Assembly (NCBI GenBank): GCA_022264855.1
Contig: JABYQU010000033.1
Location: 124,001-188,000, forward strand
Direction of reading: 5' to 3'
Source: Lenzites betulinus
Taxonomy: Eukaryota > Basidiomycota > Agaricomycetes > Polyporales > Polyporaceae
DNA length: 64,000 nucleotides
Part shown: one piece after another, positions 54,611-64,000 of the stretch
Layout of the letters: each line of letters starts with the position of its first letter
Numbering within the stretch: the stretch's first letter is position 1
Notes under the pieces: model-generated
What the model saw: only the letters and a program-made list of their open reading frames with translations
Told to the model about the DNA's origin: nothing
Database searches by the model: none
Program-made: the position numbers and the translations under genes

Positions 54611-57393
54611 TCAAGCACTCTTCGCAAACTCGGCAAGCTCTCCCTTCAGCTTCTTCAGCTCCTCTACCGCCGCCGCTATCTCGGCCTCCACCTCGGGTGT
54701 TTTGGGCGTCTTCGCCTTCAGCTCGCGCACCACCGACCCCTGCTCTGTGATCTTCTGCTCCCATGCAAGAACCTCAGCGGACTTGGGCGCGTTACCACCA
54801 GCGGCAGCGGCTGCAGCCGCCTTGTCTGCCGCCTTCTTGGCTGCGGCGGCCTTGCGCTTCGACATGCCGGGCGCGACGTGCGTCGCGTCGGCTGCCTCCT
54901 CGAGCGCGTCCTCCTTCGGCTTATTGCCCCCGAACTTCTCGCGGAACACGTCCGCCATCTTCTCGTCGATGCGCTTGAAGAGGTGCTCGGGCGTGCCGAC
55001 GTGGTGCCCCGCAAGGAGGTCATTTGCAAGCACGAGGGGGACTGCGCGAGGGGGCGCGTTGAGCTGCTCGAGCATGGCGGCCTCCGTCGCGGGCATGAAC
55101 GGGTGGATGAGCGCGGTGAGCACGTAGATGAGGTTGAGCGCGCGCGATATGACTTGCGCGCAACGCTTCGGGTTCTCGGCCATAAGTGCCTTGTTGAGAC
55201 CGGAGGACTGCAAGTAAAGGTTGCCCCGCGCGGAGATGGACATGACAATCTGCAGACCGAGACGAAGCTTCACAGCGTCCATGGCATCCATGTAGTCCTT
55301 CAACAGGTTGTTGATGTCGGAGACGAACTCGGCGTCGTGTTCGTCGTTCGGGGATAGTGGGCCGGGGGCGTCATCGCCGTCCGGGATCGTGCTGTCATAT
55401 TGTGAAGCGACAAACTTCAGGGCACGATTGACGAAGTTGCCGAAGCTGGTCACGCGATGAGCAAAATCACGACGTCGAGAAATTGCCCACATACTTGTTC
55501 AGCAGCACGTTGTTGTTCGCGGCGATCTGAAGTCTTGTGAGTTACCGTGCGGTCCCGTGTGATGACCCAACTCACGAGATCTGCCCAAGAGAACATGGCG
55601 TCGGCGGTCTCGGGCCTGGTAGAAATGAGGTAATACCTCCACACCGATGGAGGAATACCAGTCTCCTTCGCAGCAGGTCCGAACACACCGCGGTTGTGGC
55701 TCTTAGAGAACTTGCCGCCCTCGTAATTCAGGTACTCTGTCAGAAGCTACCATTAGATTCGTGAACACTGGGATGACGTCCTCTGTGAATTGACCTGTCG
55801 TCGAGAGATGGTGCAGTTTGGTCCATGGACGTCCGTCACCGATTTGGACGGAGGGGAAGTAGATAGTGTGGAAGTATACGTTGTCCTTGCCCATGAACTG
55901 GTAGAGGCGAACGTTCTTCGCGTCAAACCACCACTTTTTCCACTCCGAGGTGTAGTTCGCAGTGATACTTGGGTACCCGATGCATGCGTCGAACTATGCT
56001 CAGAATAAGCCAGTGTTTCATCATACGCCACAAGGTGGACACCTACCCATACGTCTGCGAACATGGATCAATTTATATAGCTTACGCAATGGCGGAAAGA
56101 ACTTACAGAGAACCTTGCTTTCCATACCCTCGTGCTCCTGTCCATCGACGTGAGGGACGGGCACACCCCAAGAGAGGTCTCGCGTGACCGGCGTCGGTCG
56201 CAGGCCAGCCTTGAGTCGCGCGTCGATGAGTTCTCCATCCGCGTTGATCACGGCGTTTGGTGACCATTTCCCCTCTTTCCAGGACTCCTTTATCCATTCT
56301 TCTGTGCGCGGCTGAAGGGAATCAAGCTTGAGGTACATGTGGGCCGTTGTACGAGTTACGACCTTGTGCGTCTTCGCAACAAGACACCGCGGGTTGATGA
56401 GATCGACGGCGTCCAGCGTGCGCCCGCACACATCGCATTGGTCACCGCGCGCATCCTGAGATAGTATGCGTTAGATTACGCCCCTCGCACAGGTGCACAC
56501 GACTGACATCGGAGCCGCAATGAGGGCATGTTCCTTCGACGAAGCGATCCGCGAGGAATCTGCAGTCCGTAAGCTAAGGTGCTGTGAAGAGAACTTTATC
56601 GCGCACTTGTTGCACCCCTCGCAGAAGGTTTGTTCCTTCTCCAGGCGTTCCAGGAAACCATGCTTCGCCAGGTTGAGGTATATTTCTTGCGCAATCCTGC
56701 AACATGTAAAGCCGTGTACGCGACGTCATGTGTAGCCGGACTCACTCAGTGTGATAGGGAGTAGAGGTCCGCCCAAAGTAATCAAAGCTGGGGAGATATG
56801 AGTATCGCGCGAATCATAGGATCGATGGTGCCATACCCGAGCTCAAACCACTTGTAGGTCTCTACATGTGTCGCATTGTATTTGTCGCACAGTTGTCTGG
56901 GAGTGAGGCTCTCTTTGAGGGCTTGGGTTTCCGTAGCAGTGCCATACTCGTCGGTACCACAGATATAGAGCGTTCTTAGATTCCGAGTCCCTATGGTGGC
57001 GCGTGAGGACTCGCATGATTGCTTTGCGTAGAGCACTCACGGCTATAGCTGTATGATGACCGGTAGTGTGAGCCTGACGCCTCCAAATATCTTGGGTAAC
57101 GACATACCGAGCAAAGATATCGGCGCTGAGCGTGCTTCCAATTATGTTGCCTGAGAAAATTAGGCACGAGAAGACCTTGCCGGATCGCAAGTCAGACGTA
57201 CCGAGATGGGGCACATTATTGCAGTACGGAAGTGCGGAAGTAATAAGCACATTCCTCTCTCCATCTGCGGGCATGCTGTAGCCTAGCGTTCATCGAGCTG
57301 TCGCGCACAACTGCGCGGGAGCACATACATGGTCTCCCCGGGTTTGGGCACCGCGCGGAGAAGCCCTTCGGCCTCACGGATCTTCTGCGACAT
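54611..57393 (-). CDS. MES1: Cytosolic methionyl-tRNA synthetase
   Basis: Exons: 57393-57329, 57275-57202, 57150-57108, 57048-57041, 56990-56837, 56787-56746, 56696-56607, 56559-56508, 56455-56107, 56054-56047, 55993-55795, 55736-55576, 55526-55495, 55445-54611; 703 aa. Class I aminoacyl-tRNA synthetase. Seen: [17 protein letters not shown] (HLGN, residues 45-48, the HIGH motif) and [14 protein letters not shown]. Zinc-knuckle cysteines lie in [16 protein letters not shown] and NPRC. Then come [28 protein letters not shown] and [12 protein letters not shown] (KFSKS, 370-374, the KMSKS motif). An anticodon-binding helical domain and a Lys/Ala-rich C-terminal coiled tail follow. There is no yeast-style GST domain in the model, but an additional 5' exon cannot be excluded. 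Two 8-nt exons are required (see findings). Confidence 0.93.
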
Positions 57394-57906
57394 CTCGCGG
57401 TTCTCTGAGATAGCCTAGAATATTTGAGATTGCAGAGAAAGAGGTGGTGCGCAAAGAATAGGGCAGACGTAAATTCTAACAGGTGGATGAAGGCAGTCAA
57501 GGTAGGTCGATCGCGAATTGATTCTGACATTATCTAGCCGACACGCCCAATTACAGCCGAACTGACTCGACTCAAACAGGACCAAATACCGGCGTCTCCG
57601 CTGCTCCATCTGTACTGGTACGACACGGAGCTCTGGAGGCTGCCTGGCAGTAACATCTACTAATTTCTAGTTGGATGTAGACCGAGATTGCCTCGAGTCT
57701 GGATCTTGGCCGTGATTCTGGGGTAGTTCTATTCAAGCAGGAATTGCAAGCTGCCACAACGTGGTGATCACCAGTCTGGTCATTACCATTTCAAGCCTCT
57801 GCGTTGGCCTTATCTTATCTCTTCGCAACTCCTGCAACTAGTAAGTAGGTAGTTACAACTTGCCAACGTCCATCTCCATCGACTTGAACATCGGTCGAGG
57901 GCACAG
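57394..57906. promoter_or_regulatory. Divergent promoter of MetRS and the AIG2-like gene
   Basis: This is a 513-bp interval between two divergent start codons. An upstream minus-strand ATG at about 57530 (MSESIRDRPTLTAF) could begin a 5' exon of the synthetase, but I found no splice pair that keeps frame. No TATA box is evident. Confidence 0.45.
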
Positions 57907-59092
57907 ATGTCTCATTCGGCGTTCTTCTATGGTACGCTCATGCACCCCGCTATCCTGCGACGAGTCATCGGGCACGAGGGCAGCGAGCTCCAGATCTGTC
58001 CTGCAGTCCTTCTGGTGAGCAACGAGTCTTCCTGAAACATCTTAGTTTACCATACATCGTCTCGCCTTAATGGTAGCGTGATGCGCTAGTAGTTGGGAAA
58101 TGGCGGCGCCGACGCTCGTGCTGGGAGCGTAGCCATGTTGTTCAACATCTTTTGAGGGGACAGTTAACGTTCAGCGCTCGGCGTTCTGTAGTGCCGCTCC
58201 GTTTGCATCCGCCGTGAACGAGGTATGCCGGCCGCTCGATGTGGCTCTGGCGTTCCTGCAGGACGGGTCTTCGGTCTTCGTCGGGACGTCCATTAAGACC
58301 AGACCGATCTCTCGACGTTGGCGTTCGAATTTTCACCATTTTCTAACTACTTATGTCATCTCTTCAGGAACATACGCGCCACAAGATCAAAGTACGCTAC
58401 CCTAATCCTACGTATAGGGACTAGACGGTCGCATTTACAACGGGGCAGCATGCGGACTACCCCGCCGTCATTCCATACAGCGATAGCCGTATCCTCTTCG
58501 AAGAATCAGGGCGAGGCGATCTTTCCCCCGAAGATCGTACTGTGCGGGGAACACTTGTCCAAGGTCTCAACGACCGGGATATATCTCTACTGGACCTCTT
58601 CGAAGGCGATGTGAGTACTTGTATTGCCCTTCACGCGGCCGATCCATTCCTTAACATCTGCGCCTTCCTCCTATCAACCTCAAGGAATACACACGCGACG
58701 TAGTCGCAGTACATCCGCTCGGCCCGCTCGCGCAACTCTCACCAGCATCTGACCAGATGCACACCGCTCCAAGGGCCGCTCCCGCTTCGACACAGACACT
58801 AGGGGCGCAACCTGACGCGGGCGACGCTACAACAGATGCATACGTCGTCCCACGCACAGCACCAAAGCTTCCGCCTTTGCAACAGCTTGCCCCTGCTGTG
58901 TACGCGCAGACGTACATATACGCGGACTCGTTGAGTGGCCTTAGCGCGGAGCTATGGTCATATGACGATTTCGTGCGAGAGTCCGCATGGAAATGGGTTG
59001 GGGGAAGCCCTGTACTGGGAGAATACTATGCAGAGGTTGATCGCCGCAGGGAGATGGAGGGCAAGACACTCAAAGGTGATGGTGTCCGCTAA
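57907..59092 (+). CDS. AIG2/gamma-glutamylcyclotransferase-fold protein
   Basis: Exons: 57907-58014, 58368-58391, 58449-58610, 58685-59092; 233 aa. The fold family includes gamma-glutamylcyclotransferases that act on gamma-glutamyl peptides, and plant AIG2. Seen: AFFYGTLMHPAILRRVIGHE (the YGTL loop that binds the substrate), HADYPAVIPYSDS, VRGTLVQGLNDRDISLLDLF and EGDEYTRDVVAVH. The catalytic glutamate of the family is expected in the LDLFEGDEY region. A proline/alanine/threonine-rich insert of about 60 residues interrupts the C-terminal part before QTYIYADSLSGLSAELWSYD. The first intron is unusually long here (353 nt) and the second exon is 24 nt. The substrate is unknown. Confidence 0.85.
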
Positions 59093-59458
59093 TAAAATAT
59101 ATAGGGCAGCGAGGAATGCTAGAATTAGTCGTTCTGAAGGTATCACACAAGGATTTGGAATATATAGTATCGCAAACAATTTGTCAACGTTACAGTCGAT
59201 GTACTAGAGGTGTCACTAATGTTGTGTTCGGTACATCCCACCGTGGACCTAGGGACAGCCACGTCAACTGTTATGTCTAGATGCAGGCTTTGTCCACACA
59301 CACCGAGCAGGAAAGTCCAATAATACCCCGAAGAGAGTCAAACTCAATAATTGAGACACCACAACCGTGTCATTCCATCTGAGAAACCGAGCTCACAGCC
59401 AAATGGCCGATCGCAAAAGGCACCACAGAAGGAAGAACAGATCCTAACAAAGACGATC
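59093..59458. other. Spacer between AIG2-like gene and U2 copy B
   Basis: These 366 bp contain the 3' flank of U2 copy B (59361-59458), which is nearly identical to that of copy A. The remaining 270 bp show no feature. Confidence 0.5.
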
Positions 59459-59645
59459 CCCCGACGACACAAGCCGATACTGCAGTGGCAAGGTCATCGC
59501 GTCCCCGTGTTGCAAGCAGAGCACAGGGAACAAGGGCGGCAAAAATTGGATAACCAAGAATGGAGGCGGTGCCTCCATAATAGTGGTTAAACTATTAAGA
59601 ACAGATACTACACTTGATCTAAGCCAAAAGGCCAGAGTGGTGAGT
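59459..59645 (-). ncRNA. U2 spliceosomal snRNA, copy B
   Basis: This is an inverted copy of the U2 gene at 53967-54152. Comparing the RNA bodies by eye from CTCTGG to the 3' end I see two substitutions: C instead of T in the TTATC(C/T)AAT just before the Sm uridines, and C instead of T in the last stem-loop (CGG(C/T)TTGTG). Both leave the U6/branch-point segments, the Sm site and stems intact, so the copy is probably functional. A TATA-like element precedes it. Confidence 0.92.
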
Positions 59646-60819
59646 ATTCGAGTTGTCGACCCACGGCTTATATACGGCGGGCTCTGACGTTTAGGGCAGG
59701 CCGCATAAAAGGAAGGGCGTTAGTGAACTTGTACGAAATAGGAAGGCGGAAGCTTTGGATCCTAACATACGCAAACACCCCCTCAGGGGCCTCCGTCGTA
59801 TGATATACCGTGACTATGTACAGCTAGGTCTAGAGTGACACTTCCGACAACGACGCTAGCCCGAGGCTCCCAACACGTATGTCCAGCCGCCTCAACAGCT
59901 GGGTCATCTAGATCTTCTCAAACTTCATTTGGGCACTATCCTGGTCGGCTTGAAGCGATGCAATCGAATATTTGATCGTGGGCTATATGAAAGCCCTTCC
60001 CCCCTCGAAGTGCTGAGCAGGCTGGCACTCCAATTTCATGGAAACTCTTGTTTTGCCTACGCTAGACAAGACGCAACTATAACGACGACTTCTCGTGCTA
60101 CACTTGCGATCGCGAAACACAAAACGGTACTTTTCTGAGCCTCAGCTACAATCTATCATCCAGACGAGGTCGCTTAGGTTCGCGTCCTCGAAGATCTATT
60201 TGAACGACCCGTCAAGTATGGCGTCGCTGACATGAGTATACAACCTCTCGCAAACTAGTGAGTATTTGTAGTCGCTTATAGGTGGCTTACCCACGGCATG
60301 TCACGGGCTCGGTTACCGAAGCATGGAAACTCCCAACCGTGCCTGTGCTACCTTGAGAACGTAACCCTAACCGATTCTATATACGACCGTCTGGTACTAC
60401 GCCAATTTAAGCAGAGCTAATGTGGGTTTTCACCCGGACATTGTCAAAGGTAGCCATGTGCGGTAAGTTCCAGGCCATGTTCTGCGAATTTTTTACTGAA
60501 CACCACGTAGGTGCGATCGTCGAAATCTGAACCCGCCGTTGTGTGTATGTCATGCCTGTACTAAAGGGGCAGGAGGGTGCCAAAGAAGGCACGCGAATTC
60601 GGTTGTACGCGAGCACCTTCCATATCGACTGTATCCGCCTGCGGAATTGCGTCTAATATCGGCTACGCAAAGTCGGCGGTACGGCTGCTCCCCACGGCTT
60701 CATATAGCTTGCGGGGGGCGCAGATGAGAGCTCAAGCGCTCACATCTTGCCCTTCGTCCCCCGCACACTGCTTTGTCTTCCTTTTTCGAGGAGCAAGCTC
60801 CTTCCCGCCCCATGCCGCT
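59646..60819. other. Intergenic interval
   Basis: These 1.17 kb lie between U2 copy B and the DUF6534 gene. The first 40 bp carry the U2 promoter. Short frames on both strands have no recognisable content. Confidence 0.45.
59667..59674 (-). promoter_or_regulatory. TATA-like element of U2 snRNA copy B
   Basis: On the minus strand TATATAAG lies about 22 nt upstream of the U2 5' end, in the same CCGCCGTATATAAGCCGT block as copy A. Confidence 0.65.
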
Positions 60820-62988
60820 ATGGCAAACAGCAATATCCTGGACATGACGTTTGTCCACCAGCTTGGTCAGGAGAGATTGTGATCCTGACGGGTGCGCAGC
60901 ATAGGTGTGATATTCGTTGGCTTCTTGGCCACCGGATGGTGAGTCAATGTCCTCCCGCTTTATTACGATATTCTAAACATCAGACAGTCTGTTCGGAGGT
61001 ACGTCTGCTGGGTAGCCGACATCACAGCCAGTGAGCTCATGACATAGCAGTCACAACTGCACAGACGGTCTGGTACTTCAGGCATTACCCGAACGACCGG
61101 CGTATTCTTAGGCTTCTGGTACGCACATCACCATGCCTTCATCATCCACACTCCTTGACGTTGATACCAGGTTCTTACCATCTGGCTATTGGACGCCATA
61201 CACCTTGGACTCTATTCCGCGACAAGTAAGTTAATTTTGATGCCGCGATGATACGGCTGTTCATGATACATGACATAGTGTATATTTACCTCGTGGACAA
61301 GAGAGGAGCATACTTCGGGGAACAACCCCTGCCTTGGTGAGTACAATTTCAGTGCGCCCTCTAGTTTTCACGACAGCTCAATGATATCTAGGACCTCAAA
61401 TGTGAGCTGACACACGCATTCGGAGTCATCGTTACTGACCAAACCCCTTCCAGGCCCAGCTCGTTTGTAATGTGATTCCTCCACGCTGACTTGCAATGAT
61501 CGCCGGTGCTGACCACGCTGTCATCGCATGTAGGCCCTTACAACCGGCTTGATTCAAACGTATGTGTCTATGCGGCATCATGACATTCTTTCATACTTAC
61601 TGGTCTGCAGATTCTTTGCCTCGCGGATTTGGACTCGTGAGTTTGCCGGAATCCGCTTGTTTCAACGCAGATCTGACGTCGCAACAGTCAGCAGGAAAAA
61701 GCCCCTCCTCGTGATCATGGTGAGTATATCAGCAGTGCGTTAGACATTGTATTTATTTATCAATTTTCCAGGCCTTTTTCATCTTCGGTACTTTCGGTAA
61801 GTACTTTCACGTTCGGAGGAGAATGTTTTCACCGACGAACACAAATCACAGTATGCGGGGCTCGTAAGTCGTTCTTACCCATTTGAAGGACATTCGGCTG
61901 AGAAACTACACAGTATTGTTCTTCGTAAGGTATGCTCCGCCGTACGGCTATGTAGACACGAACTTACACCGAGTTCAGCATTTTCACCGACATTGTGGCC
62001 CATTACGTCGAGCTCGTCGTAAGTGGTTTCCGGAAAATGATCTCTTCGTCGTCGCTCATGGACCACAGCGCTATGACATCGCGTTGAGTGCAATGTGTTC
62101 GTCAACCGACGTTTTACTTTGCGGCTCTCTGGTCGTCCTACTGGCAAAGTCGCGTACCGGTACGCGTGCGTGAGTACTTTCTCATCATCATGATCGGCGG
62201 AAAGACAGTCATCTAATCTTGTTTTGCAGTGCCAACCGCCTTCTCAATAAACTTGTGAGTATCGCACCATCACAAATTTGACAGAGATATTCAGCCTGGC
62301 CCAGATGCTGTACACTATTCACACCGGCCTAATGACGAGGTAAGTACCAAATTTTGGTAAGTTTGTTTTTGGCGGCGTGCTCACACGTATGATCAGCGTC
62401 AATGCCATCCTTTCGATGATCCTCGTGAGTATCACGCGTATGAAGTAGCACTACGGTGGCTGACCTCGTTGTAGGTGCTCACCCTGCCAAGATCATCCAT
62501 CTTCGTGATGTTCTATTACATCGGCGCAAGATGTGAGTATCTTACACTCCAATGTTCATGCCCGTAGCTTATCTGCTGTCATAGTTTACTCCGTTTCGCT
62601 CCTCGGAACGCTCAACGCCCGTGCAAGCCTGCGGGCGCAAGCGGAGAACATGGGTCAGCTATCACTCCCTAATATCCAAATCACCGCTCCCACTACCCCC
62701 AAAAGGACCTTCTCAGACCCCTCGGTGCGTTATGATTTCCCTCCGCACGCTCGCGCTCTCATTTGTATCCAACAGACCCCCGATTTGGACCGAAACGACA
62801 CGCCCTCGACGTGCAACAGCCTCTCCTCAGGCGAGACGCGAGTGTACTGCGACGGGCACCGGTGTTATGTACTACCCCCGGACGTTGAGTTGGGATTGTA
62901 CCACGCGCCTGTCAATCCGGATATCTACGCTCAGGACACACTGGGCGTCGGATCGAATATTCGGGCCGAATATATGGCGACTAGTTGA
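60820..62988 (+). CDS. DUF6534-type seven-transmembrane protein
   Basis: Exons: 60820-60865, 60905-60938, 60988-60998, 61048-61118, 61171-61225, 61279-61336, 61392-61401, 61454-61471, 61534-61559, 61611-61636, 61688-61719, 61772-61796, 61852-61863, 61914-61929, 61979-62018, 62069-62169, 62230-62254, 62305-62339, 62397-62424, 62475-62532, 62585-62988; 376 aa in 21 exons. Function is unknown; the family is greatly expanded in mushroom-forming fungi. Seen: TM1 GVIFVGFLATGCLFGAV, then WYFRHYPNDRRILRLLV and LTIWLLDAIHLGLYSA. Next are MYIYLV, LIQTFFASRIWTLSRKKPL, DVLLCGSLVVLLAKSRTGTR, YTIHTGLMTSVNAILSMIL and FYYIGARFYSVSLLGTLNAR, which are the family landmarks. The cytosolic tail is hydrophilic. 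The frame closes only when all tiny exons are included. Introns are about 39-60 nt. Confidence 0.88.
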
Positions 62989-64000
62989 AAGAGGCTTTAC
63001 ATATTCCGCCGATTGTCGCCTCGCGTATACTACGAATATAAGAATCCCTTTTAAACTATTCAACGTATATTCCGGAGACATTCCGCTGGCGCCTGATGTA
63101 GGAGCAGCGATATCGTCGCCCGGGCGCCCTCCTGATTGGTCTACAGGCTCTTTCAATCAGCCCTTTTGTGGGCTCGCACGAGCTTCGACAATAAATGGGC
63201 CATAAAAATATATAGGGGTGCTATATAGTACTAGTACACATGTTCTACAGCTACGGGGTAGCAGTAGCGGCAAGAAATAGAGTATAAATGAACCTGGAAG
63301 GCAGTCAGAAGAATGCATATATGTGGATAATATGCTACACCTACCTTCGGCGTCGGGTCATAACACCCACCGGTAGGATTTGCATTTTACGGCCTGCTCA
63401 AATCAGCCTTGATAGCAAATTAGCGGATGGTTAGCGTGTTAGTATGTTAGTGCGTCAATCACAGTCAGTATGGGGTTAGTATGTCAGTACTTGGGATGTT
63501 AGTACAGTCAGACTCGGATGTTAGTTTGAATAGAATTGTTAGTACTGGAGATTGAGCAAGGAGACAACGAGAAGAATATAAGCGACCTGGGCCTGCGGGG
63601 GAGATGATGGTGGTCGAGGGACAAGATGTTGCCAACAATTAGGTTCGTCGAGACGTCGAAGGTCGGGTTTTCGCCAAGTCCGAAGACGTACAGTTGCGTC
63701 ATCGACGCTGTTTACCCTTTCGGGCGGAGTTCAACTATTCAGGCGAATATACACGGCCAAGCTGGATGGCCGACTATCTAAAGAATATCTAGATACTATT
63801 TGAACTAGGCTTCATGTATTCGGAGCGAATATTTTAATGTGATCTCCAGTGACATACACTGCTGGCCACTCCGCGGTTGGAGTTTGGATGGACGGGGGGC
63901 AGGTTGGATTTGGGGGGATCTACGACTGAGATGCAGGAAGTCGTTCGTTGGAAAACGAGTGCCAAGAAACCAGCTGGAAATCAAGGAATCCGCGCGTGAA
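62989..64000. other. Terminal intergenic interval with degenerate TTAGTATG repeats
   Basis: No gene is supported in the last kilobase. A degenerate tandem pattern of (A/G)TTAGTATGTTAGT-like units runs through about 63428-63543. A minus-strand frame at 63508-63702 starting MTQLYVFGLGENPTFDVSTN has balanced composition and could be a small first exon, but no partner exon or family was found. Confidence 0.4.
63428..63543. repeat. Degenerate TTAGTATG/GTCAGTA repeat tract
   Basis: The motifs TTAGTATG, GTTAGT and GTCAGTA recur about nine times over 115 bp with imperfect spacing. It appears to be an eroded minisatellite rather than an organised array. Confidence 0.4.

Noticed and set aside
57216..57530. 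Upstream ATG (MSESIRDRP) as the start of methionyl-tRNA synthetase
   Set aside because: No donor/acceptor pair joins it in frame to [16 protein letters not shown], so the ATG at 57393 was preferred.
1..64000. CRISPR array, bacterial operons, ribosome binding sites
   Set aside because: The genes are intron-containing and eukaryotic; no regularly spaced direct repeats of the CRISPR kind were seen.
1..64000. tRNA and rRNA genes
   Set aside because: I looked for the T-loop GTTCRANNC with matching acceptor stems and for rRNA core motifs and found no convincing candidate; a covariance-model scan would be decisive.

Overview
This window looks like nuclear DNA of a filamentous basidiomycete, most likely an Agaricomycete (mushroom or wood-decay type). 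The genes are dense in short introns (mostly about 45-100 nt). Several products are typical of that group: a WOPR-family regulator, a DDxxD/NSE sesquiterpene synthase, a secreted bicupin oxalate decarboxylase, a secreted tannase/feruloyl esterase and a 7-TM DUF6534 protein. I resolved 21 protein-coding genes, two U2 snRNA genes and several regulatory or repeat features by reading splice sites and reading frames by hand. In every spliced model the exon lengths add up to an open frame. No database search was run.

Layout. 0-11 kb: WOPR regulator (minus), about 7.6 kb of GC-rich DNA with no supportable gene, then a sesquiterpene synthase (minus). 11-25 kb: a cluster of housekeeping and membrane genes: HSBP1-like, GET4, ARV1, a TSC13-type enoyl-CoA reductase convergent with ARV1, an ICT1/mL58-type release factor, and an aquaporin. 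25-28 kb: tannase/feruloyl esterase (14 exons). 30-31.6 kb: ABHD11-type hydrolase. 31.7-40 kb: two long disordered proteins (615 and about 1188 aa) flanking an intergenic region with a MITE-like inverted repeat. 40.5-42.8 kb: oxalate decarboxylase (18 exons). 45.6-50.5 kb: Ubp8/USP22-type deubiquitinase, an acidic conserved-looking protein, and THG1. 51-53.5 kb: a pterin-dehydratase-like protein and an alpha/beta hydrolase. 53.9-59.7 kb: cytosolic methionyl-tRNA synthetase and an AIG2/GGCT-fold protein, flanked by two inverted, nearly identical U2 snRNA genes. 60.8-63 kb: DUF6534 7-TM protein (21 exons).

Functional themes. ARV1 and TSC13 (sterol/ceramide and very-long-chain fatty acid metabolism) plus GET4 (tail-anchored protein insertion) are ER-centred neighbours. 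Oxalate decarboxylase and tannase are secreted enzymes suited to plant-matter degradation, each with a TATA box just upstream. The sesquiterpene synthase near a WOPR regulator could be a small secondary-metabolism locus.

The most striking feature is exon architecture. Very small exons (4, 8, 8, 10, 10, 11, 12, 13, 13, 16 and 16 nt) are needed to keep frame in tannase, MetRS, oxalate decarboxylase, ABHD11, an alpha/beta hydrolase and DUF6534 genes. Several sit directly on active-site codons.
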